Shown here piece after piece: positions 33,724 through 42,460 of a DNA stretch of 64,000 nt. The first letter of the stretch is position 1; each line of letters starts with the position of its first letter. The DNA comes from Frankiales bacterium. Its GTDB lineage: Bacteria > Actinomycetota > Actinomycetes > S36-B12 > CAIYMF01. The DNA lies in NCBI GenBank assembly GCA_016125335.1, contig WGLY01000010.1:1-64000 (forward strand), read 5' to 3'. A program made the position numbers and the translations under genes. The notes under the pieces were generated by a model, which was not told the origin of the DNA, did not search any database, and worked only from the letters and a program-made list of their open reading frames with translations.

Positions 33724-35451
33724 TCAGCCGGAGGTGCGCGGCGGCCGCACCAGGCCGCGCGAGGCCGCCGAGGACACCTGACGCGGGCGCACCACCGACG
33801 GCGGCACGACCCCGTCCTCCGCCCGGTGGATCCCGTCGTCCGCCCGGTGGGCGCCGTCCACCCCCGCCGCGTGCCGGGGCGTCCCGGTACGACGCGGTTC
33901 CGCATCGGTGGCGTCGCGCGTCCCCGACGCATCAGCGGCAGCGGCCTCGTCGTCCACCGGGGCCGGGGCGCTCGCGGCCGCCGCCTTCTCCGCCCGACGC
34001 CGCCGCGCGGCCCCCGCGGGCTGGCGCGGGTCGCGCGCGGCCGAGGGCCGCGGGGTGCGCTGCTGCGGCGGCACCGTCTCGAGCAGCTCGGCCAGCGCGT
34101 TGGTGAGGCACTCGGCCAGCACGTCGACGTCGGTCATCGCGTCGCGGTCGGCGTTGAGGCCGAAGTAGACGCCGCCGTGGTACGACGTGAGCCCGATCGA
34201 GACGGCCTGCCCCTTGGCCAGCGGCACGACCGGGTAGGCGCCGAGCATCAGCGCGCCGCCGGCGTAGAGCGGGAACTGCGGGCCGGGCACGTTGGTGACC
34301 ACGAGGTTGAACATGCGCCGCGACCAGTCGTTGGCGGTGCGGGCGGCGGCCGCGTGCAGCGTGGGCGGGGCGAAGCCGGCGATGCCCACCAGCGCCTGCG
34401 CGCCCACCATCTGCCCGGTGGACTTGAGCTGCTCCATCTCGTAGGTGACGCGGTGCAGGCGCACCACGGCCTGCGGCTCGCCCACGGGCAGGTCGACGAG
34501 GAACGCCGCGATGTGGTTGCCGGAGCCCTCCTCGCCCACGCGCACGCTCACCGGCACGAGCGCACGCACGGAGCTGCGCGACGACACGGACTCGCCGCGC
34601 GTCATGAGCCACTCGCGAAGTGCGCCGGCGACGATCGCGAGCACGACGTCGTTGATGGTGCCGCCGTGCGCGCGGCGGATGGTCTTGAGGTCGTCGAGCC
34701 GCATCGAGGTCATCCCGAAGCGGCGCGCCTCGCCGATCGGCGCGTTGAGCGGGTTGGCCGAGGGCGGGCGGGCGATCGTCATGGCCGCCGCGGCCACGCC
34801 CGCGGCCCGCCGGCCGAGGCGGTTGACCGTCTCGCGCACGTCGACCGCGCTCGAGCGCACGGCGTCGATCGCCGCGCCCGGGCTGCGCAGCACCTCGGAG
34901 ACCGCCTCGGCCACCAGCTCGACGTCGCTCGGAGCAGGCTCCGGCACCCAGGCCGTGGCCGCGGGGCGCTGCGGCTCCGGGGTGACGTCGAGGATCACCT
35001 GGCCGATGTCGATCGCGCCGGCGCCGTCGACCATCGCGTGGTGGGTCTTGGTGAGGATCGCGAACCGGCCGCCGGACAGGCCCTCGACGAGGTACATCTC
35101 CCAGAGCGGGCGGTTGCGGTCGAGCGGGCGCGCCATGATGCGGCCCACCAGCTCGCGCAGCTGCGCGTCGGTGCCCGGCCGCGGCAGGGCGGAGCGGCGC
35201 ACGTGGTAGGCGACGTCGAAGTCCTCGTCGTCGACCCACACCGGGTTGGCGATGCGCCCCGGCACCTGACGCACCTTCTGGCGGTAGCGCGGCACGAGCG
35301 CGATGCGCTCCTCGATGAGGGTGACCAGGCGCTCGTGGTCGAAGCCGTCCTCCGGCGCCTGGAACAGCACGACCCCGCCGACGTGCATCGGGGTGGTGTG
35401 CTCCTCGAGGTAGAGGAACGACGCGTCGAGGGGGCTGAGCCGGTCGGCCAT
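33724..35451 (-). CDS. Wax ester synthase / diacylglycerol acyltransferase (WS/DGAT)
   Basis: The 575-aa protein carries the WS/DGAT catalytic motif in ILTKTHHAMVDGAGAIDI, where the second His is the catalytic base, and LDASFLYLEEHTTPMHVGGV at the N-terminus. NVPGPQFPLYAGGALMLGAY is also typical. It esterifies acyl-CoA with diacylglycerol or fatty alcohol to make storage lipids at the membrane. The last ~110 residues after the domain are Ala/Arg/Asp-rich and look disordered; they are longer than in usual members. Neighbouring acyl-CoA genes fit lipid metabolism. Confidence 0.93.
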   Translation of the reverse strand: MADRLSPLDASFLYLEEHTTPMHVGGVVLFQAPEDGFDHERLVTLIEERIALVPRYRQKVRQVPGRIANPVWVDDEDFDVAYHVRRSALPRPGTDAQLRELVGRIMARPLDRNRPLWEMYLVEGLSGGRFAILTKTHHAMVDGAGAIDIGQVILDVTPEPQRPAATAWVPEPAPSDVELVAEAVSEVLRSPGAAIDAVRSSAVDVRETVNRLGRRAAGVAAAAMTIARPPSANPLNAPIGEARRFGMTSMRLDDLKTIRRAHGGTINDVVLAIVAGALREWLMTRGESVSSRSSVRALVPVSVRVGEEGSGNHIAAFLVDLPVGEPQAVVRLHRVTYEMEQLKSTGQMVGAQALVGIAGFAPPTLHAAAARTANDWSRRMFNLVVTNVPGPQFPLYAGGALMLGAYPVVPLAKGQAVSIGLTSYHGGVYFGLNADRDAMTDVDVLAECLTNALAELLETVPPQQRTPRPSAARDPRQPAGAARRRRAEKAAAASAPAPVDDEAAAADASGTRDATDAEPRRTGTPRHAAGVDGAHRADDGIHRAEDGVVPPSVVRPRQVSSAASRGLVRPPRTSG

Positions 35452-35595
35452 CGCGCCTCCTCGGTCCGGTCGGGGCCTGGTCCGGAGCCGGCGACGACGC
35501 TCGCACCCCGCTCGCCCATCGTGCCACGGGGATCGCGGCCCTCGCCGAGCGTCCGCAAGGCCGGTCCCCCGCCGTCTCCGCCGGGGCGGCCGCGG

Positions 35596-36249
35596 TCAGG
35601 CCAGGGGCCGCCCGAACAGCACCTCGAGCTCGCGCCGGGTCTCGTCGTAGCTGCGGTGCTGGACGCCGACCATCCCGGCGGCCACGGCGGCCTCCACGTT
35701 GTGCGCGAGGTCGTCGACGAACACGCACTCCCCGGCGGCCACGCCCAGCAGGTCCACGGTGTGCTCGAAGATGCGCGCCTCGGGCTTGCGCATGCCGACC
35801 TCGCCGGAGATGACCACGACGTCGAACATGTCGTCCCAGCCGTCGCGCGGGTAGTCGTTGCCCCACGAGTTCGACAGCAGCGCGGTGCGCAGCCCGCTCT
35901 CGTGGGCGCGGCGCACGAGTCCGGCCATGTCCGGTGCGTGCTCGAAGTGCTCGAACAGCCGGGTGAGCAGCCCCTCCGGCTCGTAGGTGCGGCCGGACCG
36001 GCGCGAGAGCGCCTCGGCGAGCCGGACGTCGAACTCCGGCACCGTCAGCTCGCCGCGCTCCAGGGCGTGCACCGGGTTGAACCGGGCCTCGGCCGCCCCC
36101 TGGTCGCCGAACCAGTCGCGCATCGTGGCGATCCAGGCGTCGAGGTCGACGCCGTCCGCCTCGGCCCAGGACCTCACCGCCTGGCGCATGTCGCCGGTGA
36201 GCACCCCGCCCCAGTCGACTACCAGCGCGCTCAACGTCGGGTCAGGCAC
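35596..36249 (-). CDS. HAD-superfamily hydrolase, ACAD10 N-terminal-domain type
   Basis: The 217-aa protein is a HAD-IA member: nucleophile Asp12 in LSALVVDWGGVLTG, Ser/Thr motif in TALLSNSWGND, Lys in GMRKPEARIFEHTV and the acidic motif in CVFVDDLAHNVEAA. The Asp at +2 from the nucleophile is Gly, as in the DxGG HADs of the ACAD10 and epoxide-hydrolase N-domain group. It starts at GTG 36249 and overlaps the APH-like gene by 8 nt. The triple with the kinase and the divergent acyl-CoA dehydrogenase matches the domain content of animal ACAD10. Confidence 0.85.
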   Translation of the reverse strand: MPDPTLSALVVDWGGVLTGDMRQAVRSWAEADGVDLDAWIATMRDWFGDQGAAEARFNPVHALERGELTVPEFDVRLAEALSRRSGRTYEPEGLLTRLFEHFEHAPDMAGLVRRAHESGLRTALLSNSWGNDYPRDGWDDMFDVVVISGEVGMRKPEARIFEHTVDLLGVAAGECVFVDDLAHNVEAAVAAGMVGVQHRSYDETRRELEVLFGRPLA

Positions 36250-37315
36250 CGCACACCTCCCGGGCCCGGGCCAGCAGCGCCGGGACCCCGTCCTCGAGCC
36301 GGGCGAAGAACGGGTCGTCCGCCATCCCGGCCAGCCATCGGTGGTAGCTGGCCTCGAGCAGGATCGCCAGCTTCCAGATCGCGAGCGCCACGAACCAGCG
36401 CGTGTCGCCCGCCGAGCGGCCGGTGGCCGCCTCCCACTCGCGCACGAGCTCGTCGCGGGTGGGGAAGCCGTCGGTCACCGTGACGAGCTCGGCCAGCGGC
36501 ACCGACTCCCCCGGCTCGGGCCAGAACGAGAGCAGGTAGCCGAGGTCGGCGCGCGGGTCGCCCACCGTGGCCATCTCCCAGTCGACCACCGCGGTGATGC
36601 GGGCCGACGCCGGCGCCCCGGCCGCCGCCGGCACGGGCTCCACGATGACGTTGTCGAGCTTGTAGTCGCCGTGCACCACGGCCGGCTCGGCCTCGGCCGG
36701 CAGGTGCGCGCGCAGCCAGTCGCGCACGAGGTCGTAGTCCGGCAGCGCACGGGCCTCCCCGCCCGCGGCGGCGACCGCGGCCTGGATCCCCTCGCGCTGC
36801 CCCACCCAGCGGCGCAGCTGGCGCTCGAGGTAGCCGCCGGGCCGCCCGATGCCGGCGTCGACGAAGGGCTGCCACGGGGCGCGGTGGATGTCGCCCAGCG
36901 TGCGCGCCAGGCCCAGCCCGAGGTCGCGGCGCGCACCGCGGGCCTCGTCGCCGGCGAGGAACCCGGGCAGGGAGTCGCGGATCACGACGCCCGGAGCCCG
37001 CTGCATGACGTAGAACGGCGCGCCGATGACGGAGTCGTCCTCGCACAGCCCCACCACCGCGGGCAGCCGGTCGAAGCCGCTCACGGCGAGCAGCCCCATC
37101 ACGCGCACCTCGCGGACGACGTCGTGCGCCGTGGGCAGCAGCGGCCCGCGCGGCGGGCGCCGCAGCACCAGCTCCGCACCGTCGCGGCGCAGGGAGAACG
37201 TGAGGTTCGAGTGCCCCTCGCCGAGGGGCTCGATGGTGAGGACGCCGTCGCCCGGCAGCAGGGCGCGCTCGACGAGCCAGCGCTCGAGGCCCGCGACGTC
37301 GACCAGGTCGCTCAC
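36242..37315 (-). CDS. Aminoglycoside-phosphotransferase-fold kinase, ACAD10/11 kinase-domain type
   Basis: From GTG 37315 the product is 357 aa. The APH/protein-kinase fold is shown by EGHSNLTFSL (nucleotide loop), ELVLRRPPRGPLLPTAHDVV (with the catalytic-Lys region), the catalytic loop AVVHGDYKLDNVIVEP and the metal Asp in AVVDWEMATVGDPRADLGYL. GHSNLTF and PPRGPLLPTAHDVxREVRVM are signature stretches of the kinase domain found in ACAD10/ACAD11. In animals this domain phosphorylates 4-hydroxyacyl-CoA before elimination by the dehydrogenase domain. It is divergent from the acyl-CoA dehydrogenase (100-bp gap) and overlaps the HAD gene. Confidence 0.9.
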   Translation of the reverse strand: MSDLVDVAGLERWLVERALLPGDGVLTIEPLGEGHSNLTFSLRRDGAELVLRRPPRGPLLPTAHDVVREVRVMGLLAVSGFDRLPAVVGLCEDDSVIGAPFYVMQRAPGVVIRDSLPGFLAGDEARGARRDLGLGLARTLGDIHRAPWQPFVDAGIGRPGGYLERQLRRWVGQREGIQAAVAAAGGEARALPDYDLVRDWLRAHLPAEAEPAVVHGDYKLDNVIVEPVPAAAGAPASARITAVVDWEMATVGDPRADLGYLLSFWPEPGESVPLAELVTVTDGFPTRDELVREWEAATGRSAGDTRWFVALAIWKLAILLEASYHRWLAGMADDPFFARLEDGVPALLARAREVCGA

Positions 37316-37415
37316 CCGCCCGACCCTACGGCCCGGGCGTCCCCGGCGGATGACGGCCCGGCGCCGGGGGGCGACCGGCACGCCACCGGGGAGGACGGCG
37401 TGGTGGGATCGGCCC

Positions 37416-38633
37416 ATGGACCTCACCCCGTCGCCCCGCGCGCAGGAGCTGCGCGCCGAGCTCGAGTCGTTCATGGCCTCGCACGTGCACCCGGCCGAGC
37501 CGGTCTACGCCGCGCAGCGCGAGCGCCTCGCGGCCGAGGGCCGCGAGCACGACCTCCCGCCGGTGGTGGAGGACCTCAAGCACGCGGCGCGCTCGCGCGG
37601 GCTGTGGAACCTGTTCCTCCCGTCGGAGTCAGGCCTCAGCGTGCTCGACTACGCCGGCCTCGCCGAGGTGACCGGCTGGTCGCCGGACCTCGCCCCGGAG
37701 GCGCTCAACTGCGCCGCGCCGGACACCGGCAACATGGAGGTGCTGCACATGTTCGGCACCGAGGAGCAGAAGCAGCGCTGGCTCGCCCCGCTGCTCGAGG
37801 GCGAGATCCGCTCCGGCTTCTCGATGACCGAGCCGGACGTCGCGAGCAGCGACGCCACCAACATCGCGACGTCGATCGTTAGGGACGGCGACGAGTACGT
37901 CATCAACGGGCGCAAGTGGTGGACCACCGGGGCGCTCGACCCGCGCTGCCAGATCCTTGTCGTGATGGGGCAGACCGACCCGGACGCCGAGCCGTACCGC
38001 CGTCAGTCGATGGTGCTCGTGCCGATGGACACCCCCGGCGTCACGGTGGTGCGCGACCTGTCGGTGTTCGGCTACCACGACCAGCACGGCCACGGCGAGA
38101 TCCTCTACGAGCAGGTGCGGGTGCCTGTCTCGAACGTGCTCGCCCAGGAGGGCGACGGCTTCCTCATCGCGCAGGCGCGCCTCGGCCCGGGCCGCGTGCA
38201 CCACTGCATGCGTGCGATCGGCATGGCCGAGCGCGCGCTCGACACGCTGATCCGCCGCGCCTCGGAGCGCACGGCGTTCGGCAAGCCGGTGGCCGCGCAG
38301 GGCGTGTGGCAGGAGCGCATCGCCGAGTCGCGCATGGCCATCGACCAGGCTCGGCTGCTCGTCCTCCAGGCCGCGTGGCTCATCGACACCAAGGGCCCCG
38401 GCGACCCCGAGACCCGGCGTCAGGTGTCGGCGATCAAGGTGGTGGCCCCGCGCGTCGCGTGCGAGGTGCTCGACCGCGCGATCCAGGTGCACGGCGGTGC
38501 CGGCGTCAGCGGCGACACGCCCCTGGCCCAGATGTACGCCTTCGCGCGCACCCTGCGCATCGTCGACGGCCCGGACGAGGTGCACGTGCGCACCGTCGCC
38601 CGGTCGGTGCTCAAGGGCTACCGCGCGCGCTGA
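37416..38633 (+). CDS. Acyl-CoA dehydrogenase, ACAD10/11 type
   Basis: The 405-aa protein from ATG 37416 is a flavin acyl-CoA dehydrogenase: LNCAAPDTGNMEVLHMFGTE, EIRSGFSMTEPDVASSDATN, VINGRKWWTTGALDPRCQI, RLGPGRVHHCMRAIGMAERA and QVHGGAGVSGDTPLAQMYAF. The APDTGNMEVL and WWTTGALDP variants are typical of the ACAD10/11 subgroup rather than of short- or medium-chain enzymes. It is divergent from the kinase gene and convergent with cpaE, with which its 3' end overlaps by 16 bp (38618-38633). The likely role is in hydroxyacyl-CoA breakdown with the kinase. Confidence 0.92.
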   Translation: MDLTPSPRAQELRAELESFMASHVHPAEPVYAAQRERLAAEGREHDLPPVVEDLKHAARSRGLWNLFLPSESGLSVLDYAGLAEVTGWSPDLAPEALNCAAPDTGNMEVLHMFGTEEQKQRWLAPLLEGEIRSGFSMTEPDVASSDATNIATSIVRDGDEYVINGRKWWTTGALDPRCQILVVMGQTDPDAEPYRRQSMVLVPMDTPGVTVVRDLSVFGYHDQHGHGEILYEQVRVPVSNVLAQEGDGFLIAQARLGPGRVHHCMRAIGMAERALDTLIRRASERTAFGKPVAAQGVWQERIAESRMAIDQARLLVLQAAWLIDTKGPGDPETRRQVSAIKVVAPRVACEVLDRAIQVHGGAGVSGDTPLAQMYAFARTLRIVDGPDEVHVRTVARSVLKGYRAR

Positions 38634-39895
38634 GCGCCGGCCGCGGCGGGCACGGCGTCGCCGCGCAGGTCGAGATCGCGCATGAGCTCGCGGGTGATGC
38701 CGCGCAGCACCACGCGCGCGGGCGACGACGGCGAGACGTCCGCGAGGGTCCGGCCGGCCCGCAGGGCGGCGTCGTAGGCGGCGCGGTCGTCGGGCACGCA
38801 CCACAGCGCGTCGAGGCCGGCGTGCACGTGCAGCGCCTCGGCCACCGACGCCGCACCGCGCCGGCCCACGAGCGACTCGCGGAGTCGCGTGACCACCACG
38901 CGGCGGTCGGCACCGGGCACGACCTCGGCGAGCTCGCTCAGGCCGTTGACCAGGCGCACGAGGCCGACCGGGTCGGCCAGCCCCACCGCGAGCACGAGGT
39001 CGGCGGACTCGAGCGCGGCGAACGTCGCGCCGTTGCGCCGCGGCGCGTCGGTGTCGAACACGAGGTCCTCGTCGGACTCCAGGCTGAAGCCGCAGTCGAC
39101 CACGACGAGGTCGGCGACCGATCGCGCCACCCGGACCACCTCGGTGAGCGCCGCGGCGCGCACCTCGTTCCACCGGCCGGACCGCGGCAGGCCCGGGAGC
39201 ACGCGCAGGCCGGGGCGCACCTGGCGCGCGAGCGCCGCCAGCGTGCCGGCGTCCAGCGTGCCGGCCAGGGCGCGGCGGCAGGCCGAGGCGAGGCCGGCGC
39301 CGTCGTCGACGACGCCCAGCAGCACGGTGACCGACGGCGCCCAGGTGTCGGCGTCGACGACCAGCGCCTCCAGGCCCGCGCGGGCGGCCTCGTCGGCCAC
39401 CGCGATCGCCACGGACGTGCGACCCGGCGCACCGGCGGGCCCCCAGACGGCGAGCACCCGGCCGGCGCCGGCGTCGTCGTCCGGGACGGGCAGCGCGACG
39501 ACCTCGGCCGTCTCGCCGGACGCCGCCCGGGCCGCGGCGGCGGCGATGGCGGCCACGGCGGGGCCGAGCTCGCCGGGATCGACCGCCACCACGGTGTCCG
39601 CGCCCCATCGAGCGAGCCGCTGCGCCGCCTCGTCCTGGCCCGGTCCCACCACACCGATGACGCTGACGCCGAAGGAGCGCACCCGCGCCACGACGTCGGC
39701 GTCCAGCCGCGGCGCGTCGGCGCCGACCACGGCGACGTTGCCCCGGCCCGCCTCCGCCGTGGCGAGCAGGTCGGCGGTGTCGAGGCAGCGGCGCTCGATC
39801 ACCACGCGGCTCGCGGGGTGCGCGAGGCCGGCGACGAGCGGGCCCTCCCACTCCGAGGGCCCGAGCAGCACGAGCAGGGCTCCTGCGGCGGCCAC
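38618..39895 (-). CDS. CpaE-like pilus-assembly localisation ATPase
   Basis: The 425-aa protein has an N-terminal receiver-like atypical domain (about 1-120) and a MinD/ParA-like ATPase domain. The deviant Walker A is VWGPAGAPGRTSVAIAVADE, followed by ALVVDADTWAPSVTVLLGV and VVVDCGFSLESDED. The canonical Gly-Lys-Thr is replaced by Gly-Arg-Thr, so nucleotide binding may be altered. CpaE proteins position Tad pilus machinery. It lies 1 nt after the SAF gene. The rest of the Tad system is at 18443-23085. Confidence 0.8.
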   Translation of the reverse strand: MAAAGALLVLLGPSEWEGPLVAGLAHPASRVVIERRCLDTADLLATAEAGRGNVAVVGADAPRLDADVVARVRSFGVSVIGVVGPGQDEAAQRLARWGADTVVAVDPGELGPAVAAIAAAAARAASGETAEVVALPVPDDDAGAGRVLAVWGPAGAPGRTSVAIAVADEAARAGLEALVVDADTWAPSVTVLLGVVDDGAGLASACRRALAGTLDAGTLAALARQVRPGLRVLPGLPRSGRWNEVRAAALTEVVRVARSVADLVVVDCGFSLESDEDLVFDTDAPRRNGATFAALESADLVLAVGLADPVGLVRLVNGLSELAEVVPGADRRVVVTRLRESLVGRRGAASVAEALHVHAGLDALWCVPDDRAAYDAALRAGRTLADVSPSSPARVVLRGITRELMRDLDLRGDAVPAAAGAQRAR

Positions 39896-39896
39896 C

Positions 39897-40535
39897 TCAG
39901 CCGCCCGTGCCGACGCGGACGAGGTCGACGTCGCCCCCGCGGGCCGCGGCCACGGCGCGGTCGGCGTCGGCTGCGGCGACGTCGAGCACCACGCCGACCT
40001 GCGTGCCCACGCCGGCCGGGTCGACCGACCCGGGGTCGGCGACGAGCGCGCCGGCCAGCACCAGCGAGGGCAGGACGGCGACGCCGCCGGCCGCGAGGGA
40101 GGTGCCGTCGCGCGGGGAGACGTACACGTCGACGCGCTCGCCGCGGACGAGACCGGGCGGCGCGTGCAGCGGGTCGACCGGGACGGTGACCAGCCGTCGC
40201 GCGGCGTCGGACGGGCCGAGGGCCGCGGCCGGCAGCAGCTCGCCGGGGCCGACGTCGCGGGTGAGCACCGCGCCGGCGACGTCGGTGGCCTGCGGGACGT
40301 AGGCGTCGAGGGAGTCGGCGCCCACCGGGACGGCCACGAGGTCGTCCGCGCGCAACGTGGTGCCGGCGGCGAGCGAGGAGCGCAGCGACCACACGGTGAC
40401 GCGGTCGTCGGCGGCGCCGATCAGGCGGGCGCCCGCCACGACGGCGACCACCACCAGTGCGATGCCGAGGGCGAGACGCAGGTCGTGCCGGCCGGCGCGG
40501 AGACGTCGCGCCGGAGGGCTCGCGGGGGCGGCCAT
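39897..40535 (-). CDS. SAF-domain protein, CpaB/RcpC-like
   Basis: The 212-aa protein has a basic N-terminus, one TM helix (LALGIALVVVAVVAGARLIG) and a SAF domain (SLAAGTTLRADDLVAVPVGA) followed by a periplasmic-type domain with RLVTVPVDPLHAPPGLVRGE and DVYVSPRDG. CpaB/RcpC proteins belong to Tad pilus systems. It is co-transcribed with the CpaE-like gene (1-nt gap). Since no outer membrane secretin is expected here, its job is likely to stabilise the machinery in the envelope. Confidence 0.82.
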   Translation of the reverse strand: MAAPASPPARRLRAGRHDLRLALGIALVVVAVVAGARLIGAADDRVTVWSLRSSLAAGTTLRADDLVAVPVGADSLDAYVPQATDVAGAVLTRDVGPGELLPAAALGPSDAARRLVTVPVDPLHAPPGLVRGERVDVYVSPRDGTSLAAGGVAVLPSLVLAGALVADPGSVDPAGVGTQVGVVLDVAAADADRAVAAARGGDVDLVRVGTGG

Positions 40536-40615
40536 GGCTCCAGACTCGGGGCCGCGCCGTCCACACGCACGCCGCGGTCACCCACCTGGTCGTCGGCCGA
40601 TGCGAGGATGCCGGG

Positions 40616-40855
40616 GTGGCCCCCCGGTTCCTCACCCTCGCCGACGTGGCGGAGACGCTGAACATCTCGGCGTCCCAGGCCTACGCCCTCGTGCGCAGCG
40701 GCGACCTCGAGGCGATCAAGGTCGGCGGCCGCGGCCAGTGGCGGGTGGAGGCCAGCCGGCTCGAGGACTACATCGCGCGCATGTACGCCGAGACCCGCGA
40801 CTTCGTCCGCGAGAACCCCCTCGTCAAGGACGCCACCCCCGACGACCTCACCTGA
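40616..40855 (+). CDS. Small excisionase-family HTH DNA-binding protein
   Basis: The 79-aa protein from GTG 40616 is almost all one winged HTH_17 domain: LTLADVAETLNISASQAYAL, then VRSGDLEAIKVGGRGQWRVE and a helical tail EDYIARMYAETRDFV. This is a conserved chromosomal actinobacterial family and not a phage excisionase; no integrase is near. It is divergent from the CpaB gene, 80 bp apart, and could regulate the cpaB-cpaE unit. A strong inverted repeat follows it. Confidence 0.82.
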   Translation: MAPRFLTLADVAETLNISASQAYALVRSGDLEAIKVGGRGQWRVEASRLEDYIARMYAETRDFVRENPLVKDATPDDLT

Positions 40856-40867
40856 CCCGGCCCCGTC

Positions 40868-40922
40868 GTTACACGTCGAAAGCGCGGAAAACCAGCCAGT
40901 TTCCGCGCTTTCGACATGTAAC
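40868..40922. terminator. Very long hairpin, bidirectional terminator
   Basis: Arms of 23 nt at 40868-40890 and 40900-40922 match with one exception (a C/A position that is G-U compatible in neither strand) around a 9-nt loop. Pairing resumes outside after a one-base bulge (GGCCCCG / CGGGGCC). It sits between convergent genes ending at 40855 and 40940. The stem contains AAAGCGCGGAAA, unusually A/T-rich for this DNA. Confidence 0.8.
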
Positions 40923-40939
40923 GCGGGGCCCGGCCGGGG

Positions 40940-41485
40940 TCAGCGGCTGACGACGGCGATCGCCGGCAGCGGCAGGGCGACGGTGGCGCCGCCTCCCGTG
41001 GACAGCTCGAGGTGGTCGGCGAACGTCGCGGACGCCAGGCCGGTGGTGACCGAGCCGTCGACCAGCAGCACCGACACCTCCGAGCGGTCGCGGCACCAGC
41101 CGCGCAGCACCGAGCGCACCGAGCGCTCGGGCACCGCCGAGCGGTGCGGCAGCACCGTGCGGCCGAGGCCGCGGACGGCGAGGACGGCGTCGAGCAGCAC
41201 GAGGTGCTCGGCCGTCACGGCGTGCTGGCCGCGGGGCACGTGCTCCACGAGCACCCAGTCGACGCCGACGTCGCCCACCCGCCCGGAGTGGACGCCGCCC
41301 CCGCGCGTGGCCACCTCCACGCGACCCCGCGCGCCGCGCATCCGGTCGCGCAGGGTGATCTCGCCGCGCTCGATGCGGGTGCGCTCGGCGGCCTCGGCGT
41401 CGCGCTCGAGGTCGGCGTCCGCGGCGGACAGCGCGGCCAGGTCGGCCTCGAGGGCCGCGACCAGGTCCGGGTACGGCTCGCCCAT
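40940..41485 (-). CDS. Conserved actinobacterial protein of unknown function
   Basis: The 181-aa protein has an N-terminal helical acidic part (PDLVAALEADLAALSAADAD and onward to ITLRDRMRGARGRVEV), then a beta-rich domain with VHSGRVGDVGVDWVLVEH and a second repeat-like half (VSVLLVDGSVTTGLASATFA). The two halves resemble Sm/PilZ-like small barrels. There is no signal peptide or TM segment. It shares a terminator with the HTH gene. I do not recognise a named family. Confidence 0.7.
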   Translation of the reverse strand: MGEPYPDLVAALEADLAALSAADADLERDAEAAERTRIERGEITLRDRMRGARGRVEVATRGGGVHSGRVGDVGVDWVLVEHVPRGQHAVTAEHLVLLDAVLAVRGLGRTVLPHRSAVPERSVRSVLRGWCRDRSEVSVLLVDGSVTTGLASATFADHLELSTGGGATVALPLPAIAVVSR

Positions 41486-41551
41486 GACACCTCCCCCGTC
41501 ATGGTCGGCCCGCCACGGCCCACGTCGCCCGCCGAGCGCCGACGCACTGCG

Positions 41552-42460
41552 TCAGACGGACGACGCGACGTCGGGCTCGGTGCCGGCCGACCGGACGTGG
41601 GCGAGCAGGTGCGCGGCGCCCAGGGCGCACGCCACGGCGAGGCCGACGAACGCCGGCGCGAGCTGCGGCGCGACCACGGTCGACACCGGGTCGGCGACCC
41701 GGCCCCAGGCCTGGTCGACGGCCACCCCGACGCCTTCGAGCGCGAAGTAGACCAGCAGGGCCGGCGCCAGCAGGTCGCCCCACGGGCGCGCCGACCACAG
41801 CCACCCCCCGGTCACGGCGGCCAGCGGGAGCCAGAACGCGAGGTCCTGCACGTACGTGGGCAGCGTGGTGAGCCCCGTGCCCACGAGGAACTCCGGCGGG
41901 TAGCCCGAGCGCATGCCGGCCACGATGCCGCCCAGCCACGCCAGGGAGTTCAGGGCGACGACGACCCACAGGAACAGTGCGACCGGGCGGCGCCTGACGC
42001 GTGCGGTCACCCGGTCGGCGTACGCGCCGACGTCGACCCGGTGCAGCAGCGTGATGGCCGTCCACACCGCCAGCCCGAGGGTGGCGTCGTAGGCGAGGAA
42101 CAGCACGTTGAACGGCGTCCCGAGCAGGAGCATCACGGCGTTGTAGGCGAGGTAGGCCACCGCACCGAGCCAGATCGGCACGGCACGCACCGAGCCGCGG
42201 CGCGCGAGCGCCATCGCGACGAGCAGCAGCGGAACGGCGAGCACCACCATCACCAGCGCCGTGCCGCGCGCGGACCCGTTCATGACGGCCGGACCGCGCA
42301 GGATCCCGGGATCGAGCACGGTGCCGACGCCAGCGACCAGCGCGGCGGCCGCGAGCAGCAGCGACAGCGGCACCGCGGCGGCGCCCCGGGTCACCAGGAC
42401 GGGGGGCGTGGGCGAGGACGCCCCCTGCCCCGCAGGGGTTCTCGTCCGCACGACGGACAT
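41552..42460 (-). CDS. Multi-pass integral membrane protein, unknown function
   Basis: The ATG at 42460 gives 302 aa with about eight hydrophobic segments. These include VPLSLLLAAAALVAGVGTVL, GTALVMVVLAVPLLLVAMAL, VALFLWVVVALNSLAWLGGI and LAPAFVGLAVACALGAAHLL. Short polar loops carry AVMLLLGTPFNVLFLAYDAT. The open frame extends far upstream antisense to the ATPase gene, but that part is a shadow. Divergent from the P1B ATPase gene. No transporter family is identified. Confidence 0.7.
   Translation of the reverse strand: MSVVRTRTPAGQGASSPTPPVLVTRGAAAVPLSLLLAAAALVAGVGTVLDPGILRGPAVMNGSARGTALVMVVLAVPLLLVAMALARRGSVRAVPIWLGAVAYLAYNAVMLLLGTPFNVLFLAYDATLGLAVWTAITLLHRVDVGAYADRVTARVRRRPVALFLWVVVALNSLAWLGGIVAGMRSGYPPEFLVGTGLTTLPTYVQDLAFWLPLAAVTGGWLWSARPWGDLLAPALLVYFALEGVGVAVDQAWGRVADPVSTVVAPQLAPAFVGLAVACALGAAHLLAHVRSAGTEPDVASSV

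Noticed and set aside
40616-40855. Phage-type excisionase marking a second mobile element
   Set aside because: No integrase, att repeat or phage gene is nearby. The sequence fits a conserved chromosomal HTH family.
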